Shown: positions 1-8,735, counted from the stretch's first letter. The stretch: DNA of 64,000 bases from RUG11783 sp964599695 (GCA_964599695.1 CAZRGP010000006.1:39377-103376), one strand, 5' to 3'. Made by a program: numbers and translations. The notes: generated by a model from the sequence alone, not told the origin.

Positions 1-72
1 CCGATGTTTGACATTATCCCCGTCAGGTGCAAAAATGATACCACAACATCGTGCATTATTTCGGAGGATAAG

Positions 73-1044
73 ATGCGTCAATATCGGATCATGGTGACGG
101 CAGTCGGAGCGGTTGTCGGATACGGGATGGTGGAATCCCTGCGCAACAGCAAATATGACTGTTTCATTCTGGGAACAGATATTTTTGAGGATGCGGTCGG
201 GCAATACTTTTGTGACGCCTTTGTTCAGGCAACACCCGCTGCAGATCCCAGATATCTGGATTTCTTGAAGAAGACCATAGATGATTATAGGATCGATCTC
301 GTATTGTTCGGCATCGAGCAGGAACTTCTCGTTGTGGCAAGAGCCGGAGAAAAACTGGACGGCTACTACGACAAACTGGCTGTGAACCCTCCCGAACTGA
401 CCGAGATCTGCAACGACAAGTGGCTCACATACCTCTGGCTAAGGGACCACGGTCTGGAAGACCTCGCCATCGACACTACGATCGAAGGAGACTATCAGGA
501 ACTCGCTTCCCGTTTTGGAGTCCCTTTTCTGCTGAAGCCGAGAGACGGACGCGCCTCCAAGGGGATCGAGGTCATCGACAACGAAGAGGATTTCCTTTTC
601 TACAAAAAGAAGATGGGCAACTCTTTCATGGCACAGCGCATTACCGGGACCAGAGATGCTGAATATACAGTTGGTATCTTCGGCGACGGAAAAGGCGGGA
701 TCTGCAGCCAGATCTACCTGCGCAGGGTCCTCGCGCAGACGGGAGCAACCGACAAGGCGGAAGTTGTGGATATCCCCGAGCTGAGAGAGGCCGCTGCCGC
801 TATCACAAAGGCAGCTGCACCTGTCGGGCCTACCAACTATCAGTTCCGCATAGAAAACGGGAAAGTAAAACTCCTGGAGATCAATCCCAGGGTTTCCGCC
901 TCCACATCCATACGCGCGAAGTTCGGCTACAACGAGTCCGAGATGGCGATCACGTACTACCTTGAGGGAAAACTTCCAAAGCAGCAGCCCATCTCCCGTG
1001 GAAAAGCCATGCGCTACATCACAGACTGGATCGTTAAGGAATGA
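73..1044 (+). CDS. ATP-grasp domain protein (CarB-like ligase fold)
   Basis: Likely an ATP-dependent carboxylate-amine or carboxylate-thiol ligase; the substrate is unknown. The 323-residue product opens with a Rossmann-like pre-ATP-grasp domain (MVTAVGAVVGYGMVESL), continues with an ATP-grasp core (FLLKPRDGRASKGIEVI, the nucleotide-binding lysine/glycine loop) and ends with the Mg-binding ELLEINPRVS-type motif, here LLEINPRVSAST. I start it at the ATG at 73 because GGAGG at 63-67 sits just upstream; an in-frame ATG at 4 has no such site. A TTGACA box at 8-13 could be a -35, but no good -10 follows at normal spacing. Its stop overlaps the next start (ATGA), so it heads a coupled three-gene operon with a phosphoesterase and a CYTH protein. 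Confidence 0.8.
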   Translation: MRQYRIMVTAVGAVVGYGMVESLRNSKYDCFILGTDIFEDAVGQYFCDAFVQATPAADPRYLDFLKKTIDDYRIDLVLFGIEQELLVVARAGEKLDGYYDKLAVNPPELTEICNDKWLTYLWLRDHGLEDLAIDTTIEGDYQELASRFGVPFLLKPRDGRASKGIEVIDNEEDFLFYKKKMGNSFMAQRITGTRDAEYTVGIFGDGKGGICSQIYLRRVLAQTGATDKAEVVDIPELREAAAAITKAAAPVGPTNYQFRIENGKVKLLEINPRVSASTSIRAKFGYNESEMAITYYLEGKLPKQQPISRGKAMRYITDWIVKE

Positions 1045-1700
1045 CAGGTTTTATCGCAGACATACACGGCAACTTCTCCGCACTTACTTCTGTCCTCGCT
1101 GAACTGGACAGGATGCATTGTGATGAGATCTATTCACTCGGTGACGTGGCAGGATACTATCCCGCCGTCAATGAGTGCTGTGATGAACTGCGCAAAAGAG
1201 GGATCCTGAACCTCATGGGAAACCACGATCAGTATCTGGTCACCAATACTTCCTGTGGAAGATCCCGCTCTGTCGATATGGCAATTGCCTATCAGCGGAA
1301 GGTCATCACCGAGGAAAACCTGAAGTGGCTGAGCGCCTCCCCGGTTTCCTGCAGAACGGAGCGTTTCTTCGCCTGTCATGGAGGACCGGAAGATTATATC
1401 GATCAATATCTCAGGGAACCTCCATTCCCTCTCGATCCATCAACCGGATTGTTCCTTTCCGCTCATACCCATTGTGCTGTTCTTTGGGAGCAGGACGGAG
1501 GAGTATACTGTAATCCGGGTTCCGTAGGTCAGCCGCGGGACGGGGATCCCAGAGCCTCATTCGCCGTGCTGAATGACGACGGCTCTGTAAAACTGCACCG
1601 GGTAAAGTATGACATTGATGCCACAGCAAAACTCGCCCGCGAGGCTGGTTTCTTCCCGGCATTCTACGAATGTCTCTATGAAGGAGTGAAGATCCATTGA
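1041..1700 (+). CDS. Calcineurin-like metallophosphoesterase
   Basis: A cytoplasmic metal-dependent phosphoesterase of the YfcE/MJ0936-like group; the physiological substrate cannot be read from sequence. The 219-residue protein has the full metal-ligand set in order: DIHGN near residue 7, GDVAGYYP, GNHDQ, HGGPEDY and SAHTH, then a NPGSVGQPRDGDPRASF segment typical of small phosphodiesterases. It overlaps the ATP-grasp gene by four bases (ATGA) and the downstream CYTH gene by four bases (TTGA), so the three are probably translated in a coupled way. There is no signal peptide or membrane segment. A role in hydrolysing a product or inhibitor made by the neighbouring ligase or triphosphatase is only inference. 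Confidence 0.85.
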   Translation: MTGFIADIHGNFSALTSVLAELDRMHCDEIYSLGDVAGYYPAVNECCDELRKRGILNLMGNHDQYLVTNTSCGRSRSVDMAIAYQRKVITEENLKWLSASPVSCRTERFFACHGGPEDYIDQYLREPPFPLDPSTGLFLSAHTHCAVLWEQDGGVYCNPGSVGQPRDGDPRASFAVLNDDGSVKLHRVKYDIDATAKLAREAGFFPAFYECLYEGVKIH

Positions 1701-2203
1701 GCGCACCGGATAATCTTGAGATAGAATACAAATACCTGATTCGCTATCCCGATATCGCTGTGCTGGAATCCCAGCCCGGGAGTAAAAAGGCAGAGATCGT
1801 CCAGACCTATCTGCTGTCGGAGAATGGGGTTACAGTACGCGTACGAAGCTGGACAGAAAACGGGACAACACGTTTTTTCAAGACCGAGAAAAAACGGATA
1901 TCCAGGATGACGGCAGAAGAGAAGGAGACACAGATCTCTGAAGAGGAGTATCTGGCCCTGCTTGATAAAGCAGATCCTATCCGCAAGCCTATCGCAAAAA
2001 CCAGGTATCGTATTCCCTTCGCTTCGCATCTGCTTGAAATCGATATTTATCCTTTCTGGAAAAAACAAGCCGTTCTTGAAATCGAGATCTCACAGGAAGA
2101 CGAGGCGGTAGATATTCCCTCTTATCTTTCTGTTATCCGGGATGTCACTGAAGAAAGAGAATATAAGAATCACTCTCTCGCCCTATTAGTCCCCCAAGAA
2201 TAA
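1697..2203 (+). CDS. CYTH domain protein (triphosphate tunnel enzyme)
   Basis: Member of the CYTH / triphosphate tunnel metalloenzyme superfamily, which includes inorganic and thiamine triphosphatases and class IV adenylyl cyclases. The N-terminal signature ExExK is present as EIEYK at residues 7-11, followed by the expected basic and acidic strand residues (VRVRSW, KTEKKRI, KTRYRIP, LEIDIYPF, LEIEIS). The length of 168 residues matches a bare single-domain CYTH protein with no CHAD partner. The start is TTG at 1697, overlapping the phosphoesterase stop. A rho-independent terminator follows at 2251-2283. Which reaction it performs is unknown; triphosphatase activity is more common for such stand-alone bacterial proteins than cyclase activity. 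Confidence 0.8.
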   Translation: MSAPDNLEIEYKYLIRYPDIAVLESQPGSKKAEIVQTYLLSENGVTVRVRSWTENGTTRFFKTEKKRISRMTAEEKETQISEEEYLALLDKADPIRKPIAKTRYRIPFASHLLEIDIYPFWKKQAVLEIEISQEDEAVDIPSYLSVIRDVTEEREYKNHSLALLVPQE

Positions 2204-2250
2204 TAAACAAATAACATCACGGATTGATGTCCTAAAAACGCCACATCAAA

Positions 2251-2283
2251 AGGATGCCAGCAAACAGCTGACATCCTTTTTTC
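2251..2283 (+). terminator. Rho-independent terminator after CYTH gene
   Basis: Stem AGGATG-C-CAGC pairs with GCTG-A-CATCCT (one C/A mismatch) around an AAACA loop, followed by a T7 run. It closes the first operon. On the opposite strand the hairpin is followed by TTTT, so it may also serve the convergent PrsW-like gene. Confidence 0.9.
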
Positions 2284-2295
2284 ATATATAAGTAT

Positions 2296-3006
2296 TCAGA
2301 TTATTGGTGCATCCGTCTTAGATTCTGTAGAGATCGTCTTAAACGCCCGATAGTAGATCACGATGACAAAAACAACAAAGATTGCAAATGAAAGACCTGT
2401 ACCTACCATCAGACACGCATCATAGAAGCCATGATAAAAAATCGCGGAAAGCAAGCTAGTGCGGCGAGAGGCTCTGGACTCCTCAGCATATCCGTAATTG
2501 GCAAGCCATTTGGCACGCCCATAGTAATATCCCATATAGACGGCAAAAGCCATGTGTCCCGGGATGGAAAGGATCGCCCTCATAGGAGCTACAGACAAAC
2601 CGTATCCGGCCACATATCCAATGTTTTCAAATGCGGCAAATCCAAGAGATACGAATACTGCATAAATAATTCCGTCAAAGCGGAAATTGAAGTTGGGATT
2701 CTTCCAGGTCAGCCACTTCATAAGGAAGTATTTGGCTCCCTCTTCTGCAGCTGCGACAACAAAAAATGCGAAAATAATCCCATACCAGTAAGATTCCGCA
2801 TCAATGTACATGTTGACAACAGTTTCACCGATTATCTCAAGGACGATCGCTACGAAAGCAGCAAGAACGCCTCGTATCAATAGGCGAACCAGCAGTCCGA
2901 AAGGCTCCTTCTCAACCTTATCTTTCTTGTAAACATAGACAAGAAGAGCTAATGCGGGAAGAACCGCAGCCAAGAACTCTATTATCTGATATACGCTCAT
3001 AAACAT
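2296..3006 (-). CDS. PrsW-family intramembrane metalloprotease
   Basis: Multi-pass membrane protein of the PrsW / CAAX-protease-like (glutamic-type) family, which in Bacillus cleaves anti-sigma factors; the target here is unknown. The 236-residue protein has about seven or eight hydrophobic segments. The family's key motifs are visible: EExxK as EEGAK at residues 88-92, FENIGY, a GHMAF segment after it, and HGFYD near the C-terminus. The start at 3006 is preceded by GGAGG at a good distance. A sigma-A-like promoter lies at 3031-3060. The gene stands alone between two plus-strand operons. No anti-sigma factor candidate is adjacent. Confidence 0.85.
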   Translation of the reverse strand: MFMSVYQIIEFLAAVLPALALLVYVYKKDKVEKEPFGLLVRLLIRGVLAAFVAIVLEIIGETVVNMYIDAESYWYGIIFAFFVVAAAEEGAKYFLMKWLTWKNPNFNFRFDGIIYAVFVSLGFAAFENIGYVAGYGLSVAPMRAILSIPGHMAFAVYMGYYYGRAKWLANYGYAEESRASRRTSLLSAIFYHGFYDACLMVGTGLSFAIFVVFVIVIYYRAFKTISTESKTDAPII

Positions 3007-3030
3007 AATAAGGCCTCCGTTTCTCTTGCA

Positions 3031-3060
3031 AGTATATGATTAGAACTGCGTTTTCGTCAA
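3031..3060 (-). promoter_or_regulatory. Promoter for PrsW-like gene
   Basis: On the minus strand: TTGACG as -35 (3055-3060), an 18-base spacer, and TATACT as -10 (3031-3036), placed a short distance upstream of the ribosome binding site for the gene starting at 3006. Confidence 0.7.
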
Positions 3061-3139
3061 GAAAGGCTTTTTCTTCCATAGTACACTTCCTATTCCGGAA
3101 GCATTTGCTATCATTAGACTGTGAGAGGAGTTTAGTACG

Positions 3140-3817
3140 ATGAATGACATAAAAACCAACAACCTGTTTCTTTCCGGTCCATCACCTGCTGTCCTGATCG
3201 TGATGGCAGCGGGAGAAGAAGAGACTTCGGAAAAAGACCATATCACCAATGTGCTTTCCTCATCTCTGAACAGTGACTATGCCCTTCTCATTTTCCAGGT
3301 AAAGGACTGGAATAAGGACCTGTCCCCCTGGGAGGCGCCACCTGTCTTCGGAAAGGAACCCTTCGGATGCGGCGCGGAGCAGACCCTGTCTGATATCCTG
3401 CGATATATCGATGATATCCGTGCAGCTGTGCCTTCCCTTAATGACATTCCCATCATCCTCTGCGGATATTCCCTCGCCGGACTTTTCGCACTGTGGTCGG
3501 CATATCAGACCGAACGTTTTTCCGGGATCGCCGCTGTTTCCCCTTCCGTCTGGTTCCCAGGATGGGCGGAGTATACTGCTTCACACTCTGTTCACACCAG
3601 GTATATATACTTATCTTTAGGGGACAAAGAAGCCAAGACCAGAAATCCCGTTATGGCTACGGTCAGGGACCGTATCGAATCCTGTTACGCTTCCCTCTCC
3701 TCAGAAAACGGAATTAAAACGGTTCTCGAATTCAATCCGGGAAACCACTTTCAGGATGCCCCCGGGCGTCTGACCAAGGGTATCCTCTGGACTGCACATA
3801 CGATATTTGGAGAATAA
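3140..3817 (+). CDS. Alpha/beta hydrolase, esterase-like
   Basis: Predicted cytoplasmic serine hydrolase of the alpha/beta superfamily (COG2819-like esterases); substrate unknown. The nucleophile elbow GYSLAG (GxSxG) lies mid-protein, followed by a strand/helix pattern ending in a conserved histidine context (PGNHFQD), which fits a Ser-Asp-His triad. Length 225 residues, no signal peptide. An extended -10 (TGC then TATCAT, 3106-3114) lies just upstream, and the purine-rich GAGAGGAG near 3121 can act as ribosome binding site. The next gene starts within five bases of its stop, so they form a small operon. Confidence 0.75.
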   Translation: MNDIKTNNLFLSGPSPAVLIVMAAGEEETSEKDHITNVLSSSLNSDYALLIFQVKDWNKDLSPWEAPPVFGKEPFGCGAEQTLSDILRYIDDIRAAVPSLNDIPIILCGYSLAGLFALWSAYQTERFSGIAAVSPSVWFPGWAEYTASHSVHTRYIYLSLGDKEAKTRNPVMATVRDRIESCYASLSSENGIKTVLEFNPGNHFQDAPGRLTKGILWTAHTIFGE

Positions 3818-3821
3818 TAAA

Positions 3822-4130
3822 ATGGATCAACTGGAACGCATCGAGCAAATGGAAAAGAATCTTGACACGGTCAGAAAGGCAGTAGATGAGCTGGACAGTG
3901 CGTTCACCGCTTATCTGGCGTGTCAGGAATCCCTTTATGAGCTGGACAATTACTATCAAAGCGATCTGTGGATGAAGGACTATGAGGACGATTCATCCGG
4001 TCTGATCCCTTCCGACCTCAAACGCGGCGTTCTCTCCGAGGACGCAGTGTACAATCTCCTGTCAGACAACCAGGAACTCCTCATCCGCATGGATGAAGCG
4101 ATCTCCGGTCTTCTGGCGGAGCGATCCTGA
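3822..4130 (+). CDS. DUF4298-like small acidic protein
   Basis: A 102-residue, acidic, mostly helical protein resembling DUF4298 proteins of Bacillota (pattern of an N-terminal coiled coil RIEQMEKNLDTV, then YQSDLWMKDYEDD and LIPSDLKRGVLSEDAVYNLL). Function unknown. I prefer the ATG at 3822, with GGAG at 3809-3812, over an in-frame TTG at 3807 that lacks a site. It lies directly after the alpha/beta hydrolase and 17 bases before the next small gene, so it is probably co-transcribed with both. Confidence 0.7.
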   Translation: MDQLERIEQMEKNLDTVRKAVDELDSAFTAYLACQESLYELDNYYQSDLWMKDYEDDSSGLIPSDLKRGVLSEDAVYNLLSDNQELLIRMDEAISGLLAERS

Positions 4131-4147
4131 TCTAAGGAGGATACAAA

Positions 4148-4669
4148 ATGATCAAACGTTATATCGCAATCGCCGCGGTGTCTGCAGTTTCCGCCGCTGC
4201 CATGTATTTTCTCAACAAGGCAAATAAGGAAAAGGAAAAAAGCACTGAAGCAAAGGAAAAGACGGAACTTAGAAATCCTGTCAGCGTCGTGACGAAGGAA
4301 GACTTCCTTCAGGCCGGCATATCCGTCGATCCGCCGGAAGGCGCTTCCAACATCTTCTGGCTGACGATCGACGGTCAGACTCCTGTCTACAGTCTCGATT
4401 ACTTTATCGGCCAGAACGAGTACAACCTCAGGGTCAAGCGCTGTGACAAACTGGAGGATATCTCCGGAATGTACTACACGTGGACGGAAGAACTGACCGC
4501 CTCGGACGGCGGTGCCAGAGCGGTCATCCAGACTGTCGACGGAGAAGCAGGTATTTGTCTGTGGTACAGGGACGGATATACCATATCCCTTTCCGTTCGC
4601 GGTGAAGTAGACTCGGATTGTGTAGAAAACGCTTTTCATCTGCTGAACCAGTCCCTGTCTTTCTCCTGA
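4148..4669 (+). CDS. Membrane-anchored protein of unknown function
   Basis: Not recognised. The 173-residue product has an N-terminal hydrophobic segment (residues about 5-22, AIAAVSAVSAAAMYFL) without a lipobox cysteine, then a short charged lysine/glutamate-rich linker (about 25-42) and an extracytoplasmic beta-rich domain with features such as FWLTIDGQTPVYSLDYF and WYRDGYTISLSV. This arrangement suggests a signal-anchor protein whose soluble domain is outside the cell. AAGGAGG lies just before the ATG. It follows the DUF4298-like gene by 17 bases and is closed by the terminator at 4687-4719. Confidence 0.65.
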   Translation: MIKRYIAIAAVSAVSAAAMYFLNKANKEKEKSTEAKEKTELRNPVSVVTKEDFLQAGISVDPPEGASNIFWLTIDGQTPVYSLDYFIGQNEYNLRVKRCDKLEDISGMYYTWTEELTASDGGARAVIQTVDGEAGICLWYRDGYTISLSVRGEVDSDCVENAFHLLNQSLSFS

Positions 4670-4686
4670 CCACACGACTGCACGTA

Positions 4687-4719
4687 AAGGAACAGGGTAG
4701 ACCCTGTTCCTTTTCTTTT
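4687..4719 (+). terminator. Rho-independent terminator
   Basis: Perfect stem AAGGAACAGGG / CCCTGTTCCTT with a TAGA loop, followed by a T-rich tail (TTTTCTTTT). It ends the hydrolase / DUF4298 / anchored-protein operon. Confidence 0.9.
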
Positions 4720-4729
4720 GCATATACAA

Positions 4730-4738
4730 TGGTATAAT
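4730..4738 (+). promoter_or_regulatory. Extended -10 promoter for the Hsp70-like operon
   Basis: TGG directly followed by TATAAT (4733-4738), about 35 bases before the ATG at 4774; no convincing -35 hexamer is seen, as is common for extended -10 promoters. Confidence 0.55.
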
Positions 4739-4773
4739 TAAATATTATCGAACCTATTACAGGAGAGACGTTC

Positions 4774-5655
4774 ATGCCTTCATTTCAAGGACTATTAGAA
4801 AAGGACAAGGAGAGATTTCTCTCACTGCTGTCCAAAAACACCTCTGCCACTGCCACGATCAAAGATGTGGAATCGGAGTACGACCGGCTCCTCTATGCAT
4901 TCAACAATGAGGATGAGAACAACACAGTACGTGACGCTGCGAGGCAGATGATCCAGACGGCCAAAAGCGCGGCCTCCTTTATGGATATCGCAGGTGAGAC
5001 AAAACTGTGGACCCGCACCGAATACGGCGCGAAACCTCAGAAGGGAAAGATCCGCGTCCTGTTCTGGATCCTGCTTTTCCTTTCCCTGTGCGCTCTGGGT
5101 GCCGGATGCGGTTTCTTCTACTACATGCTTCACGGAACCGCAGACAGCGCCTGGGATTTCCTTCCCATGTTCATTCTTCTCGGCGTCTCTCTGCTTCTCT
5201 TTCTGTGCGGACTGTCCTGCAGGAGGAAGAAAGCGGAAGACAATGCGCAGCTCGAAGCGGAAGTGTCCATTGACATTCAGAAGGTGTACCGTTCGGTTCT
5301 TTCCACGGTACTTATCATCGATCGGAATCTGGAAGACCTTCGCACGGAGGAACGGATCCAGCTGAGGAAACAAATGAAAGAGCAGAAGGACAGCATCGAC
5401 AAAGAAGAGATCGACCTTCTCTCCCACATTCTGGAATCCGCGTATTCCTCCAAAGAGGACGACGCTTCTGTGGAGATGATCTCCCAGATCAAGTTCTATC
5501 TGCACAACAACAAGATCGATGTAGTGGATTACAGCGCAGAAAACAGCAGCTGGTTCGATCTTATCCCCGCATATGAAGCCGGAACGATCCGCCCGGCGTT
5601 TGTCATCGAAGGCCTCCTGATCAAAAAGGGACTGGCCTCTGAGGGAGCGAAATAA
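4774..5655 (+). CDS. Two-TM protein paired with Hsp70-like ATPase
   Basis: Not recognised as a known family. The 293-residue protein has a helical cytoplasmic N-terminal part (residues 1-90), two closely spaced transmembrane helices (about 95-115 and 129-147, the second followed by CRRKK) and a helical, acidic C-terminal domain containing a charged coiled-coil-like stretch (DLRTEERIQLRKQMKEQKDSI). Both ends are predicted inside. Its TAA stop overlaps the ATG of the Hsp70-like gene, so the two are almost certainly made together; a membrane partner or client adaptor of that ATPase is a reasonable guess, not a demonstrated function. Confidence 0.7.
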   Translation: MPSFQGLLEKDKERFLSLLSKNTSATATIKDVESEYDRLLYAFNNEDENNTVRDAARQMIQTAKSAASFMDIAGETKLWTRTEYGAKPQKGKIRVLFWILLFLSLCALGAGCGFFYYMLHGTADSAWDFLPMFILLGVSLLLFLCGLSCRRKKAEDNAQLEAEVSIDIQKVYRSVLSTVLIIDRNLEDLRTEERIQLRKQMKEQKDSIDKEEIDLLSHILESAYSSKEDDASVEMISQIKFYLHNNKIDVVDYSAENSSWFDLIPAYEAGTIRPAFVIEGLLIKKGLASEGAK

Positions 5656-7568
5656 TGGATATATTCTACGGTTTTGACCTGGGCGATGCGGAAAGCGCTA
5701 TCGCGAAGCTGGACAGGACAAAGGACACTTCGCCTGAGATACTCACCATCCAGGAAGCAAAAAGTTTTATAACCGCATATGCCCTTTCCAAAGACGGCAA
5801 GCTGATCATCGGAGAAGGCGCCTGCTATGAGCCTCAGGCAACGACCCGGAAACTCCGTTTCAAGAGCAGGTTTCTCACCTCCTCCGATGCCGCCCGCGAT
5901 ATACGGAGCTTTGCGGGAGGCGTCCTGGGTGAGCTATACCTCAACGGCGATCTCATCCGTGGTGAAGATCATTGCTTCTATATCGGGTGTCCGGCCGGAT
6001 GGGGAAAAGGAACACGGGAAGAATACCGCGAGATCTTTCAGGAGGTAGGCTATCCACCGGCCAAGATCATATCCGAATCCCGTGCCGCTCTTGTCAGCGC
6101 GTGCCAATCCAAGCATCTTCAGGTTGGCTATGATATTCTCTCACGGCCCGTTCTTGTGATCGATATCGGCTCCTCCACCACTGACTTCGCTTACATCACC
6201 AGCGGAAAAGAAGAGGAACTGCAGACCGGCGGCGAAGTGTTCCTCGGCGGGGGGATCATGGATGAGATCCTTCTGGAAGAGTCTGTCTCCGCTGCTCTGG
6301 ATGAAAAACGCATACGAAAGATCTTTTCAGAGAGCGAGGCCTGGCGGACCTACTGTGAATTCTCCGCAAGGCGCTTAAAAGAAAAGTATTTCTCCGATGA
6401 AGAATTCTGGGAGCAGAACGAGTGCGTCAGCTCCGTCACGATCCGCTACAGCATGATACCCTCAAAACTGACACTTCGCATGAACCCGGAGATCGCGGAT
6501 CGTCTGCTGAACAAAAAGGTGGACAAACTGGACGGCAGATCTTTCCGCGAAGTGTTTACAGACAGTCTCGTTCAGGTCAGGGACGGCATCAAGGACAAAC
6601 AACCTGAACTGATCTTCCTCACCGGCGGCGTTTCCCGGCTTCCCGCGATCCGCGACTGGTGCGCAGATGTATTCCCGGACGCAGTCGTCATCCGCGGAGC
6701 GGAACCTGAATTTTCGGTGGCAAGCGGCCTTGCGCTGTGTGGGAAGATCGACGAGGAACTCCGGGAATTTAAATCCGAACTGGAGGACCTCAAAGCTTCC
6801 AGTGTCGTGGAAGATATCGTCCAGGCGCACATCACCGAACTGTATCACTCAACCGTGGAAGCACTCGTAGACCCGATCCTGAAGGAAGTGGTTCGTCCTG
6901 TCGTAGAGAGGTGGCGCACCGGCAGTATCGAAAAACTATCCGATATCGACTCCGTGCTGCAAAACGAGATCGATGTCTACCTCCATACCGATGACGCAAG
7001 AGCGATCCTGGCAAAACAGGTAAGCAGTTGGTTGAAGAACATCTCCTCCGAACTTGAGGAGCACACGATGCCGATCTGCGTCCGTCACAACGTTCCCTAC
7101 TCCGCCTTGAGTCTCAACTCCTATCTTTCACTTACCGATCTTGATGTAAAGGTAGAGGCAAGAGATCTGTTTGCGGTCAGTGAGATCACCTGGATGATCG
7201 ATACCATTGTATCCATCCTGATCGGTCTCCTCTGCGGAGGCAGCGGGATCGCGGTCATCGCGGGCGGACCGGAGGGGATCATCGCGGGGATCATCGTTTC
7301 CCTTCTCGTTCTGGCGCTCGGACAGGAAACCATGCAAAACGCACTTCTCAACGCCAATCTTCCTAAGATCGCCCGTCATCTGGTTCCCAAAGGATCCATT
7401 GACGCGAGGATGGAAAAACTCAGTGAAGAGATCAAGGCCAAATTGTATGACGATCTCGAAAAAGAGAAGAGCGAAGAGATCACGGAGCGTCTTGTCAAAG
7501 AGATCTCCGAACAGATCGAGGTCTGTCTGACCAAGATGGCTGAAGTAGTAGAAATCCCTCTCTCATGA
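5655..7568 (+). CDS. Hsp70/actin-fold ATPase with C-terminal membrane segments
   Basis: An atypical Hsp70-like (ASKHA superfamily) ATPase. The nucleotide-binding fold is clear: phosphate-1 FYGFDLGDAESAIAKLD at the N-terminus, phosphate-2 VLVIDIGSSTTDFAYI near residue 165, and the adenosine motif IFLTGGVSRLPAIRDW near 320. There is no recognisable DnaK substrate-binding beta-domain. Instead residues from about 370 are helical, a pair of glycine-rich hydrophobic segments follows (about 513-560: TIVSILIGLLCGGSGIAVIA and GIIAGIIVSLLVLALG), then a charged helical tail. The 637-residue protein is therefore probably membrane-attached. It is translationally coupled to the two-TM protein upstream and followed closely by a CDF transporter. 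Function unknown. Confidence 0.75.
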   Translation: MDIFYGFDLGDAESAIAKLDRTKDTSPEILTIQEAKSFITAYALSKDGKLIIGEGACYEPQATTRKLRFKSRFLTSSDAARDIRSFAGGVLGELYLNGDLIRGEDHCFYIGCPAGWGKGTREEYREIFQEVGYPPAKIISESRAALVSACQSKHLQVGYDILSRPVLVIDIGSSTTDFAYITSGKEEELQTGGEVFLGGGIMDEILLEESVSAALDEKRIRKIFSESEAWRTYCEFSARRLKEKYFSDEEFWEQNECVSSVTIRYSMIPSKLTLRMNPEIADRLLNKKVDKLDGRSFREVFTDSLVQVRDGIKDKQPELIFLTGGVSRLPAIRDWCADVFPDAVVIRGAEPEFSVASGLALCGKIDEELREFKSELEDLKASSVVEDIVQAHITELYHSTVEALVDPILKEVVRPVVERWRTGSIEKLSDIDSVLQNEIDVYLHTDDARAILAKQVSSWLKNISSELEEHTMPICVRHNVPYSALSLNSYLSLTDLDVKVEARDLFAVSEITWMIDTIVSILIGLLCGGSGIAVIAGGPEGIIAGIIVSLLVLALGQETMQNALLNANLPKIARHLVPKGSIDARMEKLSEEIKAKLYDDLEKEKSEEITERLVKEISEQIEVCLTKMAEVVEIPLS

Positions 7569-7593
7569 GGGTCAAAGGAGAATGATACAAACC

Positions 7594-8721
7594 ATGAGCA
7601 ATGAAACCAACACGACCGTATCCCGGGAGAATGCGATCGTACGGACAAGTCTTATCGGCATCGGAGCGAACGTGCTCCTCGCCACTTTCAAAGCGATCGT
7701 AGGACTGGCAGCCAATTCCATCGCGGTCATCCTGGACGCTGTAAACAATCTTTCGGACGCTCTTTCCTCCGTCATCACCATTCTCGGAGCCAAATATGCA
7801 TCCAAAAAACCGGATAAGAAGCATCCCCTTGGACACGGAAGAGCGGAGTATCTCAGCGCGACTATCGTCTCCGCCCTTGTCCTCTACGCAGGCTTCGCAT
7901 CCCTGATCGAGTCAGTCAAGAAGATCATCACTCCGGAAAAGCCGGATTACACCTTCCTTTCCCTCGCGATCATCGCCGTCGCCGTTGTGGTAAAGATCTT
8001 TCTCGGGACCTATGTCAAGAAGACCGGAGAAAAGCTGAATTCCGCTTCTCTGGTAGCCTCCGGATCTGACGCTTCCTTCGATGCGATCATTTCCTTCTCC
8101 GTTCTGGTATCCGCAGTTATCTCCATGCTCTTCCACATCAACCTGGAAGCATGGCTCGGTGTCGTTATCTCCGGTTTCATCATCAAATCCGGCATTGAAA
8201 TGCTGCTGGAGACCGTGGATGAACTTCTGGGAGCCAGAGTGGACGCTGATACCGTACGCGGGATACGTCAGACCATCCTCCAGAATGAGCCGGAAGTCAG
8301 CGGTGTCTACGACGTGATCCTCCACAGCTACGGTCCTGACAAGCTGATCGGATCCGCACACATTGAGGTTCCGGACACCATGTCCATCAATGAGCTGGAT
8401 TCTCTTGAGCGCAGGATCGCCGACAGAGTTGCCAAGGAACACGGGATCTTCCTCGTTGGCATCGGCATCTATTCCAGAAATACCGGAAATGATGAAGCGG
8501 CTCAGATTCGGGAGCAGATCACCAAGATCATCACCGCTCACGACGGTGTTCTTCAGGTCCACGGATTCAACATCGATCTCGAGGCCAGATCCATCAGTTT
8601 CGACGTCATCCTGGACTTTGAGGTGGAAGATCGTAACGCTCTGTTCATGGAGATCGTTTCGGAGGTCCATGAGGCTTTTCCGGAATACCAGTTGGTCCCA
8701 ACATTGGATCTGGACATCTGA
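7594..8721 (+). CDS. Cation diffusion facilitator (CDF) metal transporter
   Basis: Inner-membrane divalent-metal/proton antiporter of the CDF family, usually exporting Zn, Mn, Fe or related ions. The protein (375 residues from this start) has six predicted membrane helices, the metal-site pattern LDAVNNLSDALSS in TM2, the histidine loop HPLGHGRAEYLS, and a second acidic site in TM5 (SDASFDAIISF), followed by a C-terminal ferredoxin-like cytoplasmic domain that is somewhat extended. AGGAG at 7576-7580 is only one base from an earlier ATG (7582), so the ATG at 7594 is preferred. It sits 25 bases after the Hsp70-like gene and ends at the terminator at 8736-8769. Confidence 0.9.
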   Translation: MSNETNTTVSRENAIVRTSLIGIGANVLLATFKAIVGLAANSIAVILDAVNNLSDALSSVITILGAKYASKKPDKKHPLGHGRAEYLSATIVSALVLYAGFASLIESVKKIITPEKPDYTFLSLAIIAVAVVVKIFLGTYVKKTGEKLNSASLVASGSDASFDAIISFSVLVSAVISMLFHINLEAWLGVVISGFIIKSGIEMLLETVDELLGARVDADTVRGIRQTILQNEPEVSGVYDVILHSYGPDKLIGSAHIEVPDTMSINELDSLERRIADRVAKEHGIFLVGIGIYSRNTGNDEAAQIREQITKIITAHDGVLQVHGFNIDLEARSISFDVILDFEVEDRNALFMEIVSEVHEAFPEYQLVPTLDLDI

Positions 8722-8735
8722 GCACAGACAAAGAT

